Positions 1 to 6,027 of a stretch of DNA of 7,687 bases are shown piece by piece. The stretch is from an uncultured Bacteroidales bacterium (GTDB taxonomy: Bacteria > Bacteroidota > Bacteroidia > Bacteroidales > P3). A model generated the notes under the pieces. That model was not told the origin of the DNA. It did no database searches and worked only from the letters and a program-made list of their open reading frames with translations. The stretch is from contig ONOZ01000148.1 of NCBI GenBank assembly GCA_900319595.1, forward strand, positions 1 through 7,687, given 5' to 3'. The position numbers were made by a program, and so were the translations under genes. Numbering within the stretch: position 1 is the first letter of the stretch; every line of letters begins with the position of its first letter.

Positions 1-6
1 AATAAT

Positions 7-25
7 AAAAAAAAAAAAAAAAAAA
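7..25 (+). repeat. 19-base poly-A tract ending in the pepE start codon
   Basis: An uninterrupted run of 19 A residues whose last base is the A of the pepE ATG. A-rich leaders take the place of Shine-Dalgarno sequences in Bacteroidetes and favour initiation. A run this long is also prone to slippage and to sequencing error. Because it lies upstream of the codons, a length change would alter the leader but not the reading frame. Confidence 0.7.
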
Positions 26-747
26 TGGATAAAAGAAATCTTTTGTTGATTAGTAATTCAACTAATGCAGGCGAAAAGTATTTGGACTGGTGCAAATCTA
101 TGATTGAAGAATTTTGTAAGGAAAATAACGTTAATGATGTATTGTTTGTACCTTACGCTGGTTTTGCTCAAGGTTATGATGTGTATGAAAAGAAAGTTGC
201 AGATGTATATAAAACTTTTGGAGTCAATGTTCGTAGTATTCATAAAGAGGCAAATCCTGTTAGTGCTGTAATTAACGCTCAGGCAATCGCTGTTGGGGGT
301 GGCAATACTTTTTATTTGGTCAAGCAGATGCAATGTTTGGGAGTTATGCAGGCAATTAGAGAAAAAGCAATGAGTGGTACGCCTTATATGGGTTGGAGTG
401 CTGGTAGCAATGTGGCTGGATTGAGTTTGAAGACTACCAATGATATGCCTATTGTGGAGCCAGAAAGTTTTGAAGTTATGGGTTTGGTTCCATTTCAGAT
501 AAATCCACATTATACTGACTTTGTTGATCCAAAACATGGTGGAGAAACAAGAGATGATAGAATAAACGAATTTATCGCTGCCAATCAAAACACTTACGTT
601 GCTGCTATTAGAGAGGCAACAGCATTGAGATTGAAAAACGGTAATCTATCATTGGTTGGTAGAGATAACAAGATGAAAGTTTTTCATTACGGAATAGCAA
701 CAAAAGAATATACTTTACAAGACGATATTAATTTTTTAATGAAATAA
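25..747 (+). CDS. pepE: Dipeptidase E (alpha-aspartyl dipeptidase, peptidase family S51)
   Basis: Cytoplasmic serine peptidase that hydrolyses dipeptides with an N-terminal aspartate (Asp-X), recycling amino acids from peptide breakdown. The 240-residue product has the family's class I glutamine-amidotransferase-like fold signature. A GGGNTF turn lies at residues 91-96, the nucleophile elbow GWSAGSN at 123-129 puts the catalytic Ser at 125, and the NPHY motif puts the catalytic His at 162. Asp140 in the TTNDMP stretch is the likely acid. Ser, Asp and His are each shifted by five from positions 120, 135 and 157 of the enterobacterial enzyme, which supports a complete and active protein. Length is close to the usual 230-240. 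The start is the ATG directly after a 19-base A-tract; no Shine-Dalgarno is visible, as usual in Bacteroidetes. The threonylcarbamoyl-AMP synthase gene follows after 11 bases, probably in the same transcript, although the two functions are unrelated. The promoter lies outside the window. Confidence 0.93.
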   Translation: MDKRNLLLISNSTNAGEKYLDWCKSMIEEFCKENNVNDVLFVPYAGFAQGYDVYEKKVADVYKTFGVNVRSIHKEANPVSAVINAQAIAVGGGNTFYLVKQMQCLGVMQAIREKAMSGTPYMGWSAGSNVAGLSLKTTNDMPIVEPESFEVMGLVPFQINPHYTDFVDPKHGGETRDDRINEFIAANQNTYVAAIREATALRLKNGNLSLVGRDNKMKVFHYGIATKEYTLQDDINFLMK

Positions 748-758
748 AAAACGCTTCA

Positions 759-1304
759 ATGAAAGATAGCGTAATATTAAAAGAGGGTAAAGTATTGATT
801 TATCCGACAGATACTATATGGGGTATTGGTTGCTCGGCACTCGATACCCCTGCTATAGAGAAAGTAAAAACTATAAAGGGACGAGATAATAATAAAAGCC
901 TAATTCTATTGGTTAAAGACAGTGAGATGTTATGTAATTATGTGGAATATGTGCCTAAGTGTGCTATTGACATGATAAACAACACAACAGAACCTACTAC
1001 TATCATATACCCAAAAGCCAAGAACTTACCTATACAACATCTTTCTTTTAATGAATCTATCGCAATTAGAATCCCTAAGAATGATTATTTGCAACAATTA
1101 TTTATGGAAATAGATTTTCCGATTGTTTCCACTTCTGCCAATTTTTCGGGTTCTCCTTCGCCAAAATGTTTTGCAGATATTGATAAAGAATTATTGCAAA
1201 AAGTTGATTATGTGAGTACTTACCATAGAGAAAACACAGCAAACAACACCTCTTCTGTGATATATTTAGTGGAAAACAATAACACGCTAACAAAAATTAG
1301 ATAA
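759..1304 (+). CDS. tsaC: L-threonylcarbamoyladenylate synthase, TsaC/YrdC type
   Basis: Makes threonylcarbamoyl-AMP from threonine, bicarbonate and ATP in the cytoplasm; the TsaB-TsaD-TsaE system then transfers the group to A37 of ANN-decoding tRNAs (t6A). The 181-residue product is a single YrdC domain without the C-terminal Sua5 extension. Visible landmarks are YPTDTIWGIGC at 15-25, the nucleotide/bicarbonate loop KGRDNNKSLILLV at 40-52, the IAIRIP strand at 101-106 and STSANFSG at 124-131. One oddity is Ser47, where the family normally has Pro after the second Lys (KPL becomes KSL). The start chosen is the first ATG after an in-frame stop at 729-731 and leaves only eight residues before the first strand, so the N-terminus is slightly short but complete. 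It lies 11 bases after pepE and ends 4 bases from the convergent radA stop codon. The symbol is tsaC by domain type; some annotators would use sua5 or ywlC. Confidence 0.9.
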   Translation: MKDSVILKEGKVLIYPTDTIWGIGCSALDTPAIEKVKTIKGRDNNKSLILLVKDSEMLCNYVEYVPKCAIDMINNTTEPTTIIYPKAKNLPIQHLSFNESIAIRIPKNDYLQQLFMEIDFPIVSTSANFSGSPSPKCFADIDKELLQKVDYVSTYHRENTANNTSSVIYLVENNNTLTKIR

Positions 1305-1308
1305 TAAC

Positions 1309-2664
1309 TTATTTGATTAACTCTTCTATCAAATCATTTACCGAGGCAATAAAAATAGGCTTGATGTTGTATTTTTCTAATAAGTTGTCTTTGTTATATT
1401 TGCTAAGGAAAATCCTTTCAAAACCCATAGCCTGAGCCTCGTTCATACGTCTATCAATATAAGGTACGGGACGAATCTCGCCACTCAAACCAACTTCGGC
1501 AGCAAAACAATATTTATCATTTACGCTTATATCTTGGTGAGAAGAAATTATTGAACTCAAAACGCTCAAATCCATAGAGGTATCATTGACTTTCAATCCT
1601 CCGGCAATATTAAGAAAAACATCTTTATTACTTACTTTTACACCGGCTTTCTTTTCCAATACTGCCAAAAGCATATTCAACCTGCGAATATCAAAACCAT
1701 TACTTATTCTTTGCGGGGAGGAATAATAAGTTGGAGAAACCAAAGCCTGAGTCTCTATCAACAAGGTTCTTCTTCCTTCCAACGCTGCACAAATAGACAC
1801 TCCGCTCAACTGCTCTTCTCTTTGCGACAAAAGGACTTTGGAAGGATTATCAACACAAGTCAAACCAAAAGAAGTCATCTCATAAATACCCAACTCATTT
1901 GTAGAACCAAACCGATTTTTGATTGAGCGAAGGATTCTGTAACCATAATTTTTGTCGCCCTCAAATTGCAAAACTGTATCTACCATATGTTCCAATATCT
2001 TAGGTCCAGCCAATGAACCTTCTTTTGTTATATGACCGACTAAAAGAATGGGAATATTGTTTTGTTTTGCACAATCTATCAATTTGTCGCCACAAGTCCT
2101 AACCTGAGTTATACTACCAGCAAAAGAATCTACTTCTTGTGTTGTCATAGTTTGAATAGAATCAATTATAATCATCTGAGGTTGAAGTTCTTTTGCAGTA
2201 TTTATAACACTATCTACATCGGTTGAAGCCAAAACAAAGCAATTTTCCGAAGATATTTGCATACGCATCTGCCTTAATTTAATTTGCTCTAAACTCTCTT
2301 CCCCAGATACGTATAGTACTTTCTTATCATTGCAATTCAAAGCAATTTGTAAAAGCAAAGTACTTTTACCAATACCAGGCTCACCACCAATCAACACAAC
2401 ACTTCCAGTAACTAAACCTCCGCCCAAGACTCTATTTAATTCCGTATCTTTGACATCCAACCTATGCGACTCTGAATACTGAATCTTAGAAATGGGTTGT
2501 GGAGTGGTAGTTTGTAAAATAGTTTTTTTTGTAGTAGATGCAGACGAGGACAAAATTTTTTCTTCTATTGTTCCCCAAGAATTGCACTGCGGACATTTGC
2601 CTAAGTAACTTGACGACTGGTATCCGCAATTAGCACACACAAATACTTTTTTCTCTTTTGCCAT
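1309..2664 (-). CDS. radA: DNA repair protein RadA/Sms, RecA-like ATPase
   Basis: Cytoplasmic ATP-dependent DNA-branch-migration protein that helps RecA process recombination intermediates. The 451-residue length is typical and all domains are present in order. A C4 zinc finger has Cys10, Cys13, Cys24 and Cys27. The RecA-like ATPase core has Walker A GGEPGIGKST at 93-102 and Walker B IIIDSIQT at 165-172, and the RadA-specific KNRFG motif is at 249-253. A C-terminal Lon-protease-like domain covers about 280-451, including GLSGEIRPVPYIDRR; in RadA this domain is structural rather than proteolytic. The gene starts 3 bases after the stop of the GNA1162-type lipoprotein gene, so it is probably the last gene of that operon and depends on its promoter or on an internal one inside the lipoprotein gene. 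Its 3' end faces that of the tsaC-type gene with 4 bases between the stops, leaving no room for a terminator. No unusual residue was noticed. Confidence 0.97.
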   Translation of the reverse strand: MAKEKKVFVCANCGYQSSSYLGKCPQCNSWGTIEEKILSSSASTTKKTILQTTTPQPISKIQYSESHRLDVKDTELNRVLGGGLVTGSVVLIGGEPGIGKSTLLLQIALNCNDKKVLYVSGEESLEQIKLRQMRMQISSENCFVLASTDVDSVINTAKELQPQMIIIDSIQTMTTQEVDSFAGSITQVRTCGDKLIDCAKQNNIPILLVGHITKEGSLAGPKILEHMVDTVLQFEGDKNYGYRILRSIKNRFGSTNELGIYEMTSFGLTCVDNPSKVLLSQREEQLSGVSICAALEGRRTLLIETQALVSPTYYSSPQRISNGFDIRRLNMLLAVLEKKAGVKVSNKDVFLNIAGGLKVNDTSMDLSVLSSIISSHQDISVNDKYCFAAEVGLSGEIRPVPYIDRRMNEAQAMGFERIFLSKYNKDNLLEKYNIKPIFIASVNDLIEELIK

Positions 2665-2667
2665 ATC

Positions 2668-4119
2668 TTAACTTGGTCGTGCTGTAATTTTTTTCTTTAT
2701 TTCCTTTGGAGAAGACGCACGCTTACCATCTTTTTTATATTTTTTGTGATAAGGTCCAAAAGGTATATCCATAAAAACATAGCGTTGCATCTGCTCTATA
2801 ATTCCCAAATCATATACTTGTTCTTTATCCAATTCTAATTTTCTGTCGTGATGGTCTTTGGGCGGAATTGGAGAGTCGTAATTGAAATCCATTTGACGCT
2901 CAAACAAAGTATCCATCGTTGTGGTAGAAATCATAGTGTAGTGGGCAACAGCGTTAGTTGCACTGCTCCAATGAGGATTATCAAAACGGAATATGGTTAT
3001 TTGCAAAACAGCGTCTGCACCAGAAGTTTCTCTAATTTTTTTCAAATCACTTATTTTGAATGTTTTAGAGTTTAGTGTAGAATCCACTCTTTGTTTTTCT
3101 ATCTCAGCGATGACCGAATAAACATAATAACCCTTTGAGCCTAACTCTTTTGTAGCCATTATACAAACCATTTCATCTGCCATCTCATATTCGCTACGAT
3201 TATAAGGGTATAGAATAAATATATTTTTTGGTTCCTCTTTATATAGTTTTTCGTAAGTTACCTTTCTATGTATTTTTTTAGGAAATAGTTTTCTGTAAGT
3301 TTTCTTTATAAAATTGCCTTTGTTTTCTGTTTCGGGTACGTACAATGGAGTTGCTTTTGTAGAGTCTGCGGGGTCAGTTACTTTGTTTTTTTCTTCCATC
3401 ATATGTAGCACCTTGTCCATAGTTGTTACAGGTTGCTTTTTTTCGCCCTGAGGAATAATTTTTTGAACATCGTCTTTTTTCTTTTTAAATTTCTTTAAAA
3501 ATTCTGGGGTATGGTCTTCTTTTTCCTCAGTATCGTTATACTTAACTATTGCACTCATATCACTTTGAGAAACAAGTATATCTTCCAATTTCAAAGTGTC
3601 AGTAGCAGATGTGGTATCAACAATAATTTTCTTTATTTGTTTTTTGTTCTGCTCCGTATTGTCTTCGTCTTTTTCGCTCTGTTTTAGGTTGTTAAGGAGT
3701 TTTTCTTTTTCTTTCTTACGTTCCTCTTCTATACGTTTTTTCTCTTCTTTTGCGGCACGTCTAATCAATTCCTCTTGTTGTTTTTCCTTATTTTTCTTTT
3801 CCTTCTCCTTTTGTTTATCTTGCTTTTGCTTTGCTTTTTTCTGCTTTTCTGATTCTTTTTGTCGCTGATTATTTATTTTTTTATTCTGATTATCATTTTT
3901 TTCACTCTGCTTTTTTACCTCTTTATTGATAGTGTTGTCAGTTTGTTCTTTATTATCATTATTATTTCTGTTATTTCTTCTGTTTTGTGCAGATGGTCTT
4001 CTTTCAGTATTCTTTTCAACTTTGCTTATGCTCGGTTCTACTTTTGATAGTTCTGGTTTGGAAGACGAGCAACTACACAATAGCATAATAATCAGTATAT
4101 AAGGCAAATACTTTTTCAT
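2668..4119 (-). CDS. GNA1162/DUF799-family lipoprotein with long charged N-terminal extension
   Basis: Function unknown; probably a lipid-anchored envelope protein. Residues 1-16 form a lipoprotein signal (basic MKKY start, hydrophobic core, lipobox LCSC) with the lipidated Cys at 17. Residues about 35-165 are extremely rich in Lys, Glu, Asn and Gln, with a probable long helix or coiled coil at 85-150. Residues 166-294 are a polar linker. Residues 295-465 match my memory of the GNA1162 (DUF799) fold: PKNIFILYPYN at 297-307, a GYYVY strand near 330, SGADAVLQITIF at 366-377 and IPFGPYH at 452-458. A basic tail closes the protein. The usual family length is near 220, so this 483-residue form has about 280 residues inserted after the lipid anchor. 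The residues after Cys17 (SSSKPE) are not the acidic surface-export signal known in some Bacteroidetes, so a periplasm-facing location is my inference. It overlaps the upstream DUF4810-like gene by the ATGA tetranucleotide, pointing to translational coupling, and radA follows after 3 bases. Family assignment is from pattern only. Confidence 0.78.
   Translation of the reverse strand: MKKYLPYILIIMLLCSCSSSKPELSKVEPSISKVEKNTERRPSAQNRRNNRNNNDNKEQTDNTINKEVKKQSEKNDNQNKKINNQRQKESEKQKKAKQKQDKQKEKEKKNKEKQQEELIRRAAKEEKKRIEEERKKEKEKLLNNLKQSEKDEDNTEQNKKQIKKIIVDTTSATDTLKLEDILVSQSDMSAIVKYNDTEEKEDHTPEFLKKFKKKKDDVQKIIPQGEKKQPVTTMDKVLHMMEEKNKVTDPADSTKATPLYVPETENKGNFIKKTYRKLFPKKIHRKVTYEKLYKEEPKNIFILYPYNRSEYEMADEMVCIMATKELGSKGYYVYSVIAEIEKQRVDSTLNSKTFKISDLKKIRETSGADAVLQITIFRFDNPHWSSATNAVAHYTMISTTTMDTLFERQMDFNYDSPIPPKDHHDRKLELDKEQVYDLGIIEQMQRYVFMDIPFGPYHKKYKKDGKRASSPKEIKKKITARPS
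3625..4002 (-). other. Low-complexity Lys/Glu/Asn/Gln-rich segment of the lipoprotein gene
   Basis: Codes for about residues 40-165 of the GNA1162-type lipoprotein. The stretch is nearly free of hydrophobic residues up to about residue 118 and then shows an R/K/E helix pattern to about 150. It is read from A-rich codons, which is why the opposite strand carries spurious Phe/Ser-rich open frames here. It probably forms an extended charged helix or disordered tether between the membrane anchor and the folded domain. Confidence 0.75.
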
Positions 4120-4469
4120 AATCCCAAATCTTTTCTCAAATTATCTACATACGTTTTGCTTTCTGGAAACAGATGCGTTTCTTTATCAAAAAATGTTTGT
4201 GCTTTTGTGGTATCGCCTTGCAGTAATAATAATCTTGCATAATCTATACACATTCCGGGAGCAATCTTGTTTTTAGTTTTTTGATTCTTGCTACCTTTTT
4301 TGTCTGCCTCAACAATCTCTTTATAGCCTTTAATTGCTTTTTTTATATCTTTATTATCCAAAGCATTAGCATACCTATAAGCACTTTCATCATAACTTTT
4401 GTACTTGTAAGGTGCCTTTTGGCAAGCCACCGCAATGATAGACAATATTATCAATAGTATATATTTCAT
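4116..4469 (-). CDS. DUF4810-like small lipoprotein
   Basis: Small envelope lipoprotein of 117 residues, function unknown. The signal peptide runs from 1 to 15, with the hydrophobic stretch ILLIILSIIAVA and a relaxed lipobox AVAC giving the lipidated Cys16. The mature part looks like DUF4810 by memory: a YDESAYRYANAL segment (25-36), a Lys-rich helix, then APGMCIDYARLLLLQGDTTKA (70-90) and a closing FPESKTYVDNL. It reads as a TPR-like helical pair, comparable to the family pattern PPGIYAEYGY followed by a WPES-type ending. DUF4810, GNA1162/DUF799 and a CsgG-type lipoprotein commonly occur together; here the DUF4810 gene overlaps the GNA1162-type gene by 4 bases, which strengthens both assignments, while the CsgG member is absent locally. 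The gene is first in its operon, with a -7 promoter box ending 4 bases before the ATG. Confidence is high that it is a real lipoprotein and moderate on the family. Confidence 0.8.
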   Translation of the reverse strand: MKYILLIILSIIAVACQKAPYKYKSYDESAYRYANALDNKDIKKAIKGYKEIVEADKKGSKNQKTKNKIAPGMCIDYARLLLLQGDTTKAQTFFDKETHLFPESKTYVDNLRKDLGL

Positions 4470-4473
4470 TTTG

Positions 4474-4481
4474 CAAAGATA
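4474..4481 (-). promoter_or_regulatory. Bacteroidetes-type -7 box of the lipoprotein-radA operon
   Basis: On the - strand this reads TATCTTTG followed by CA, a full match to the Bacteroidetes sigma consensus TAnnTTTG. Only 4 bases separate it from the ATG of the DUF4810-like gene, so transcription would start at or within a base or two of the start codon and give a leaderless mRNA. No clear TTTG -33 box is found; TTTC at 4503-4500 with an 18-base spacer is the best weak candidate. Confidence 0.55.
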
Positions 4482-4581
4482 CAGAAAAATTAGAAATTAG
4501 AAAATAGAAATTAAAAATTATTTTTCATTATTTCTTTTATATAAGTTGCTTTTTCTTAAATTAGAAATGATGCGAAACAAT

Positions 4582-4589
4582 CAAAGTTA
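4582..4589 (-). promoter_or_regulatory. Possible second -7 box upstream of the lipoprotein operon
   Basis: The - strand reads TAACTTTG, also a full TAnnTTTG match, and would give a leader of about 110 bases to the DUF4810-like gene. There is no -33 partner at the right spacing. The six fixed bases are expected now and then by chance in AT-rich DNA, so this is the weaker of the two candidates. Confidence 0.25.
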
Positions 4590-4636
4590 CTAATACCAAA
4601 AAACCTACTCCTTTAAATCACAAAAAATAAAAATCT

Positions 4637-4646
4637 CGCGTACGCG
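4637..4646. other. GC-rich 10-bp perfect palindrome between A and T tracts
   Basis: CGCGTACGCG is a perfect palindrome in otherwise very AT-rich intergenic DNA. It is flanked on the + strand by AAAAATCT on the left and TCTTTTTTTTT on the right. As RNA it could form a short hairpin with outer A-U pairing across a three-base internal loop and a U-rich tail, in either direction. It may be a weak terminator about 95 bases after the hydF stop, or a protein-binding site. The 4-bp GC stem with a 2-base loop is short for an intrinsic terminator. Confidence 0.4.
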
Positions 4647-4684
4647 TCTTTTTTTTTATCTTCTATTTTATCTATTATATTATT

Positions 4685-4704
4685 GTCCGTAATTTTTACA
4701 GGAC
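4685..4704 (-). terminator. Hairpin downstream of hydF, possible weak terminator
   Basis: The 20 bases form a stem of GTCC and GTAA paired with TTAC and GGAC, with a single bulged base and an AAA loop on the - strand. It begins 37 bases after the hydF stop. A second, all-A/T inverted repeat (TGAAAA, one base, TTTTCA) lies at 4709-4721. The bases after the hairpin on the - strand are AT-rich but not a U-run, so it could be a 3'-end stabilising hairpin and not a true intrinsic terminator. Confidence 0.35.
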
Positions 4705-4741
4705 CTACTGAAAATTTTTCATAAAGGCAATGTAAATTTGG

Positions 4742-5950
4742 CTATCGTTCTACTTTGTTAAAAATCTCACAAGAGCGTTCAAAAATACCATTCATAAACG
4801 CAATTGCAATTCCATAGTTAGTTATTGGGATATTTGCTTGAATAAATGGTTGCAGACGGTTAAGTAATTGTTTTTCAGTAGCCACACACCCTCCACATTG
4901 TATTACCATTGCATAATTGTTTGGTTGATTTATTCCATCGGTTAATCCCGCCAAAGCCTCAAATATTAGATTCTTTCCCGTAAATTTACTAATCATTTTT
5001 GGTAACTTAACCCTGCCAATATCTTCGCATGTTGGTTGATGAGTACAATTTTCAAGCATCAAAACCCTATCGCCATCTTTAAGATTTCTCAGATACGTAA
5101 CCCCTTTCAAATACTCTTCAAACGCACCTTTTTCTTTTGCCAAAAGTATTGAAAAACTTGTCAAATAAATCTCTTTTGGGACAATATTATTTACAAAATC
5201 AAATACTTGAGAATCAGTTATAACAAGTTTAATTTTCGTCCCCATCATCTCAATCATTTTTTTTAGTTGTTCTTTCTGTACAACAATACTTATGGCTTTG
5301 TTATCCAAAATCTCTCGTATCATTTTCACTTGTGGCAAAATCAATCTACCCTTAGGAGCAGAAATATCAATAGGAGTAACCAACAAAACAATATCATTTT
5401 CGTTTATTATACCGTCAAGAATATTGTTGTTTTTCTGCTCATTATAAGGAATATGTTTTTTTATTAGTAGCGTAAGTTGTTCCCTACAATCGTTGTTATT
5501 TATACTAATGCAAATGAAATCTTTAAAATACTGTTCAATAGTTTGTTTTACAGAGTTTTGTATTGGAAAAATATCTTGCTTATTATATACAATGATATAG
5601 GGGATTTTCTTTTTATTAAAACTCTCAATTAGTTCCATTTCAGTAGATTGAAAACAATTATCGCTTACCACAACCACAGCCATATCAACTAAATCAATTG
5701 CTTGCGAAGTTTTTTGTTTGCGTTTTTCTCCCAATTCACTATCATCGTCCAGACCAGCAGTATCTATCAATGTAACAATACCAATGTCAAATAATTCTAT
5801 TGTTTTTTTTACAATATCAGTTGTAGTTCCTTTTTTAGAAGAAACAATAGCCGTCTGTTGATTAGTCAAAACGTTAATCAAACTACTTTTACCGACATTA
5901 CACCTGCCAAAAAATCCTATATGTACTTTGTTTTCTCTACTATTCTGCAT
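4742..5950 (-). CDS. hydF: [FeFe]-hydrogenase H-cluster maturation GTPase HydF
   Basis: Cytoplasmic GTPase and scaffold that receives the 2Fe precursor built by HydG and HydE and delivers it to apo-[FeFe]-hydrogenase. The 402 residues show the three family parts. The Era/TrmE-like GTPase has G1 GRCNVGKS at 15-22, the G2 Thr in KGTTTDIV near 42-44, G3 DTAG at 63-66 and G4 NKQD at 123-126. A middle dimerisation domain covers about 180-270. The C-terminal [4Fe-4S] domain has CTH at 302-304 and CGGC at 352-355, giving ligands Cys302, Cys352 and Cys355. The family motif is CxH, about 45-53 residues, then HCxxC; here the residue before Cys352 is Gln351, not His. No hydE, hydG or hydrogenase gene lies within the window. 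The start ATG is preceded by only 7 bases after a -7 box, suggesting a very short leader. The downstream gene is 272 bases away, so it is probably monocistronic. Confidence 0.95.
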   Translation of the reverse strand: MQNSRENKVHIGFFGRCNVGKSSLINVLTNQQTAIVSSKKGTTTDIVKKTIELFDIGIVTLIDTAGLDDDSELGEKRKQKTSQAIDLVDMAVVVVSDNCFQSTEMELIESFNKKKIPYIIVYNKQDIFPIQNSVKQTIEQYFKDFICISINNNDCREQLTLLIKKHIPYNEQKNNNILDGIINENDIVLLVTPIDISAPKGRLILPQVKMIREILDNKAISIVVQKEQLKKMIEMMGTKIKLVITDSQVFDFVNNIVPKEIYLTSFSILLAKEKGAFEEYLKGVTYLRNLKDGDRVLMLENCTHQPTCEDIGRVKLPKMISKFTGKNLIFEALAGLTDGINQPNNYAMVIQCGGCVATEKQLLNRLQPFIQANIPITNYGIAIAFMNGIFERSCEIFNKVER

Positions 5951-5957
5951 TGCTTTG

Positions 5958-5965
5958 CAAAATTA
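5958..5965 (-). promoter_or_regulatory. Bacteroidetes-type -7 box of hydF
   Basis: The - strand reads TAATTTTG followed by CA, matching TAnnTTTG. It lies 7 bases before the hydF ATG, so the predicted mRNA leader is about 0-4 bases. No convincing TTTG -33 box is present upstream at the normal spacing. Confidence 0.5.
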
Positions 5966-5991
5966 CTAAAAAATCTTTTGGAAATACTATA

Positions 5992-6027
5992 AAGTTCAAT
6001 TTTTTTTGTACCTTTGCAAGTTCAATT
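5992..6027 (+). repeat. Direct repeat AAGTTCAATT flanking the -7 box, with nested palindrome
   Basis: AAGTTCAATT occurs at 5992-6001 and again at 6018-6027, 26 bases apart start to start (about two and a half helical turns) and on either side of the TACCTTTG box. The second copy is part of a perfect 10-bp palindrome, TTCAATTGAA at 6021-6030, at the expected transcription start. The placement would suit an operator, but AT-rich repeats of this size can arise by chance. Confidence 0.35.
6009..6016 (+). promoter_or_regulatory. Bacteroidetes-type -7 box of the Sel1-repeat gene
   Basis: TACCTTTG followed by CA is the classic form of the Bacteroidetes -7 element. Transcription should start near 6020-6021, giving a leader of about 48 bases to the ATG at 6069. 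The nearest upstream TTTG (5977-5980) is 28 bases away, longer than the usual spacer. The box is flanked by two copies of AAGTTCAATT. Confidence 0.6.

Noticed and set aside
58..588. 176-codon open frame on the - strand inside pepE
   Set aside because: It is antisense to a gene with complete catalytic motifs, its product is rich in His, Ser and Ile without domain features, and it has no promoter of its own.
3596..4047. Phe/Ser-rich open frames on the + strand opposite the lipoprotein gene
   Set aside because: They are the mirror image of the AAA/GAA-rich codons of the charged segment; TTT and TTC runs give hydrophobic-looking products by composition alone.
2668..4119. TonB- or TolA-like protein suggested by the Lys/Glu-rich helix
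   Set aside because: TolA and TonB have an N-terminal membrane anchor without a lipobox and a different C-terminal domain; the lipobox at Cys17 and the GNA1162-like C-terminus fit better.
4487..4568. Repeated AAATTAGAAAT at 4487-4497 and 4558-4568
   Set aside because: Both copies are simple A/T-rich sequence in an AT-rich intergenic region, with no palindrome or promoter relation; chance is the better explanation.
4470..4741. Small RNA or short protein gene in the 272-base intergenic region
   Set aside because: No open frame with a plausible start and no extended conserved-looking structure was found beyond the hairpin, the palindrome and the -7 boxes listed.
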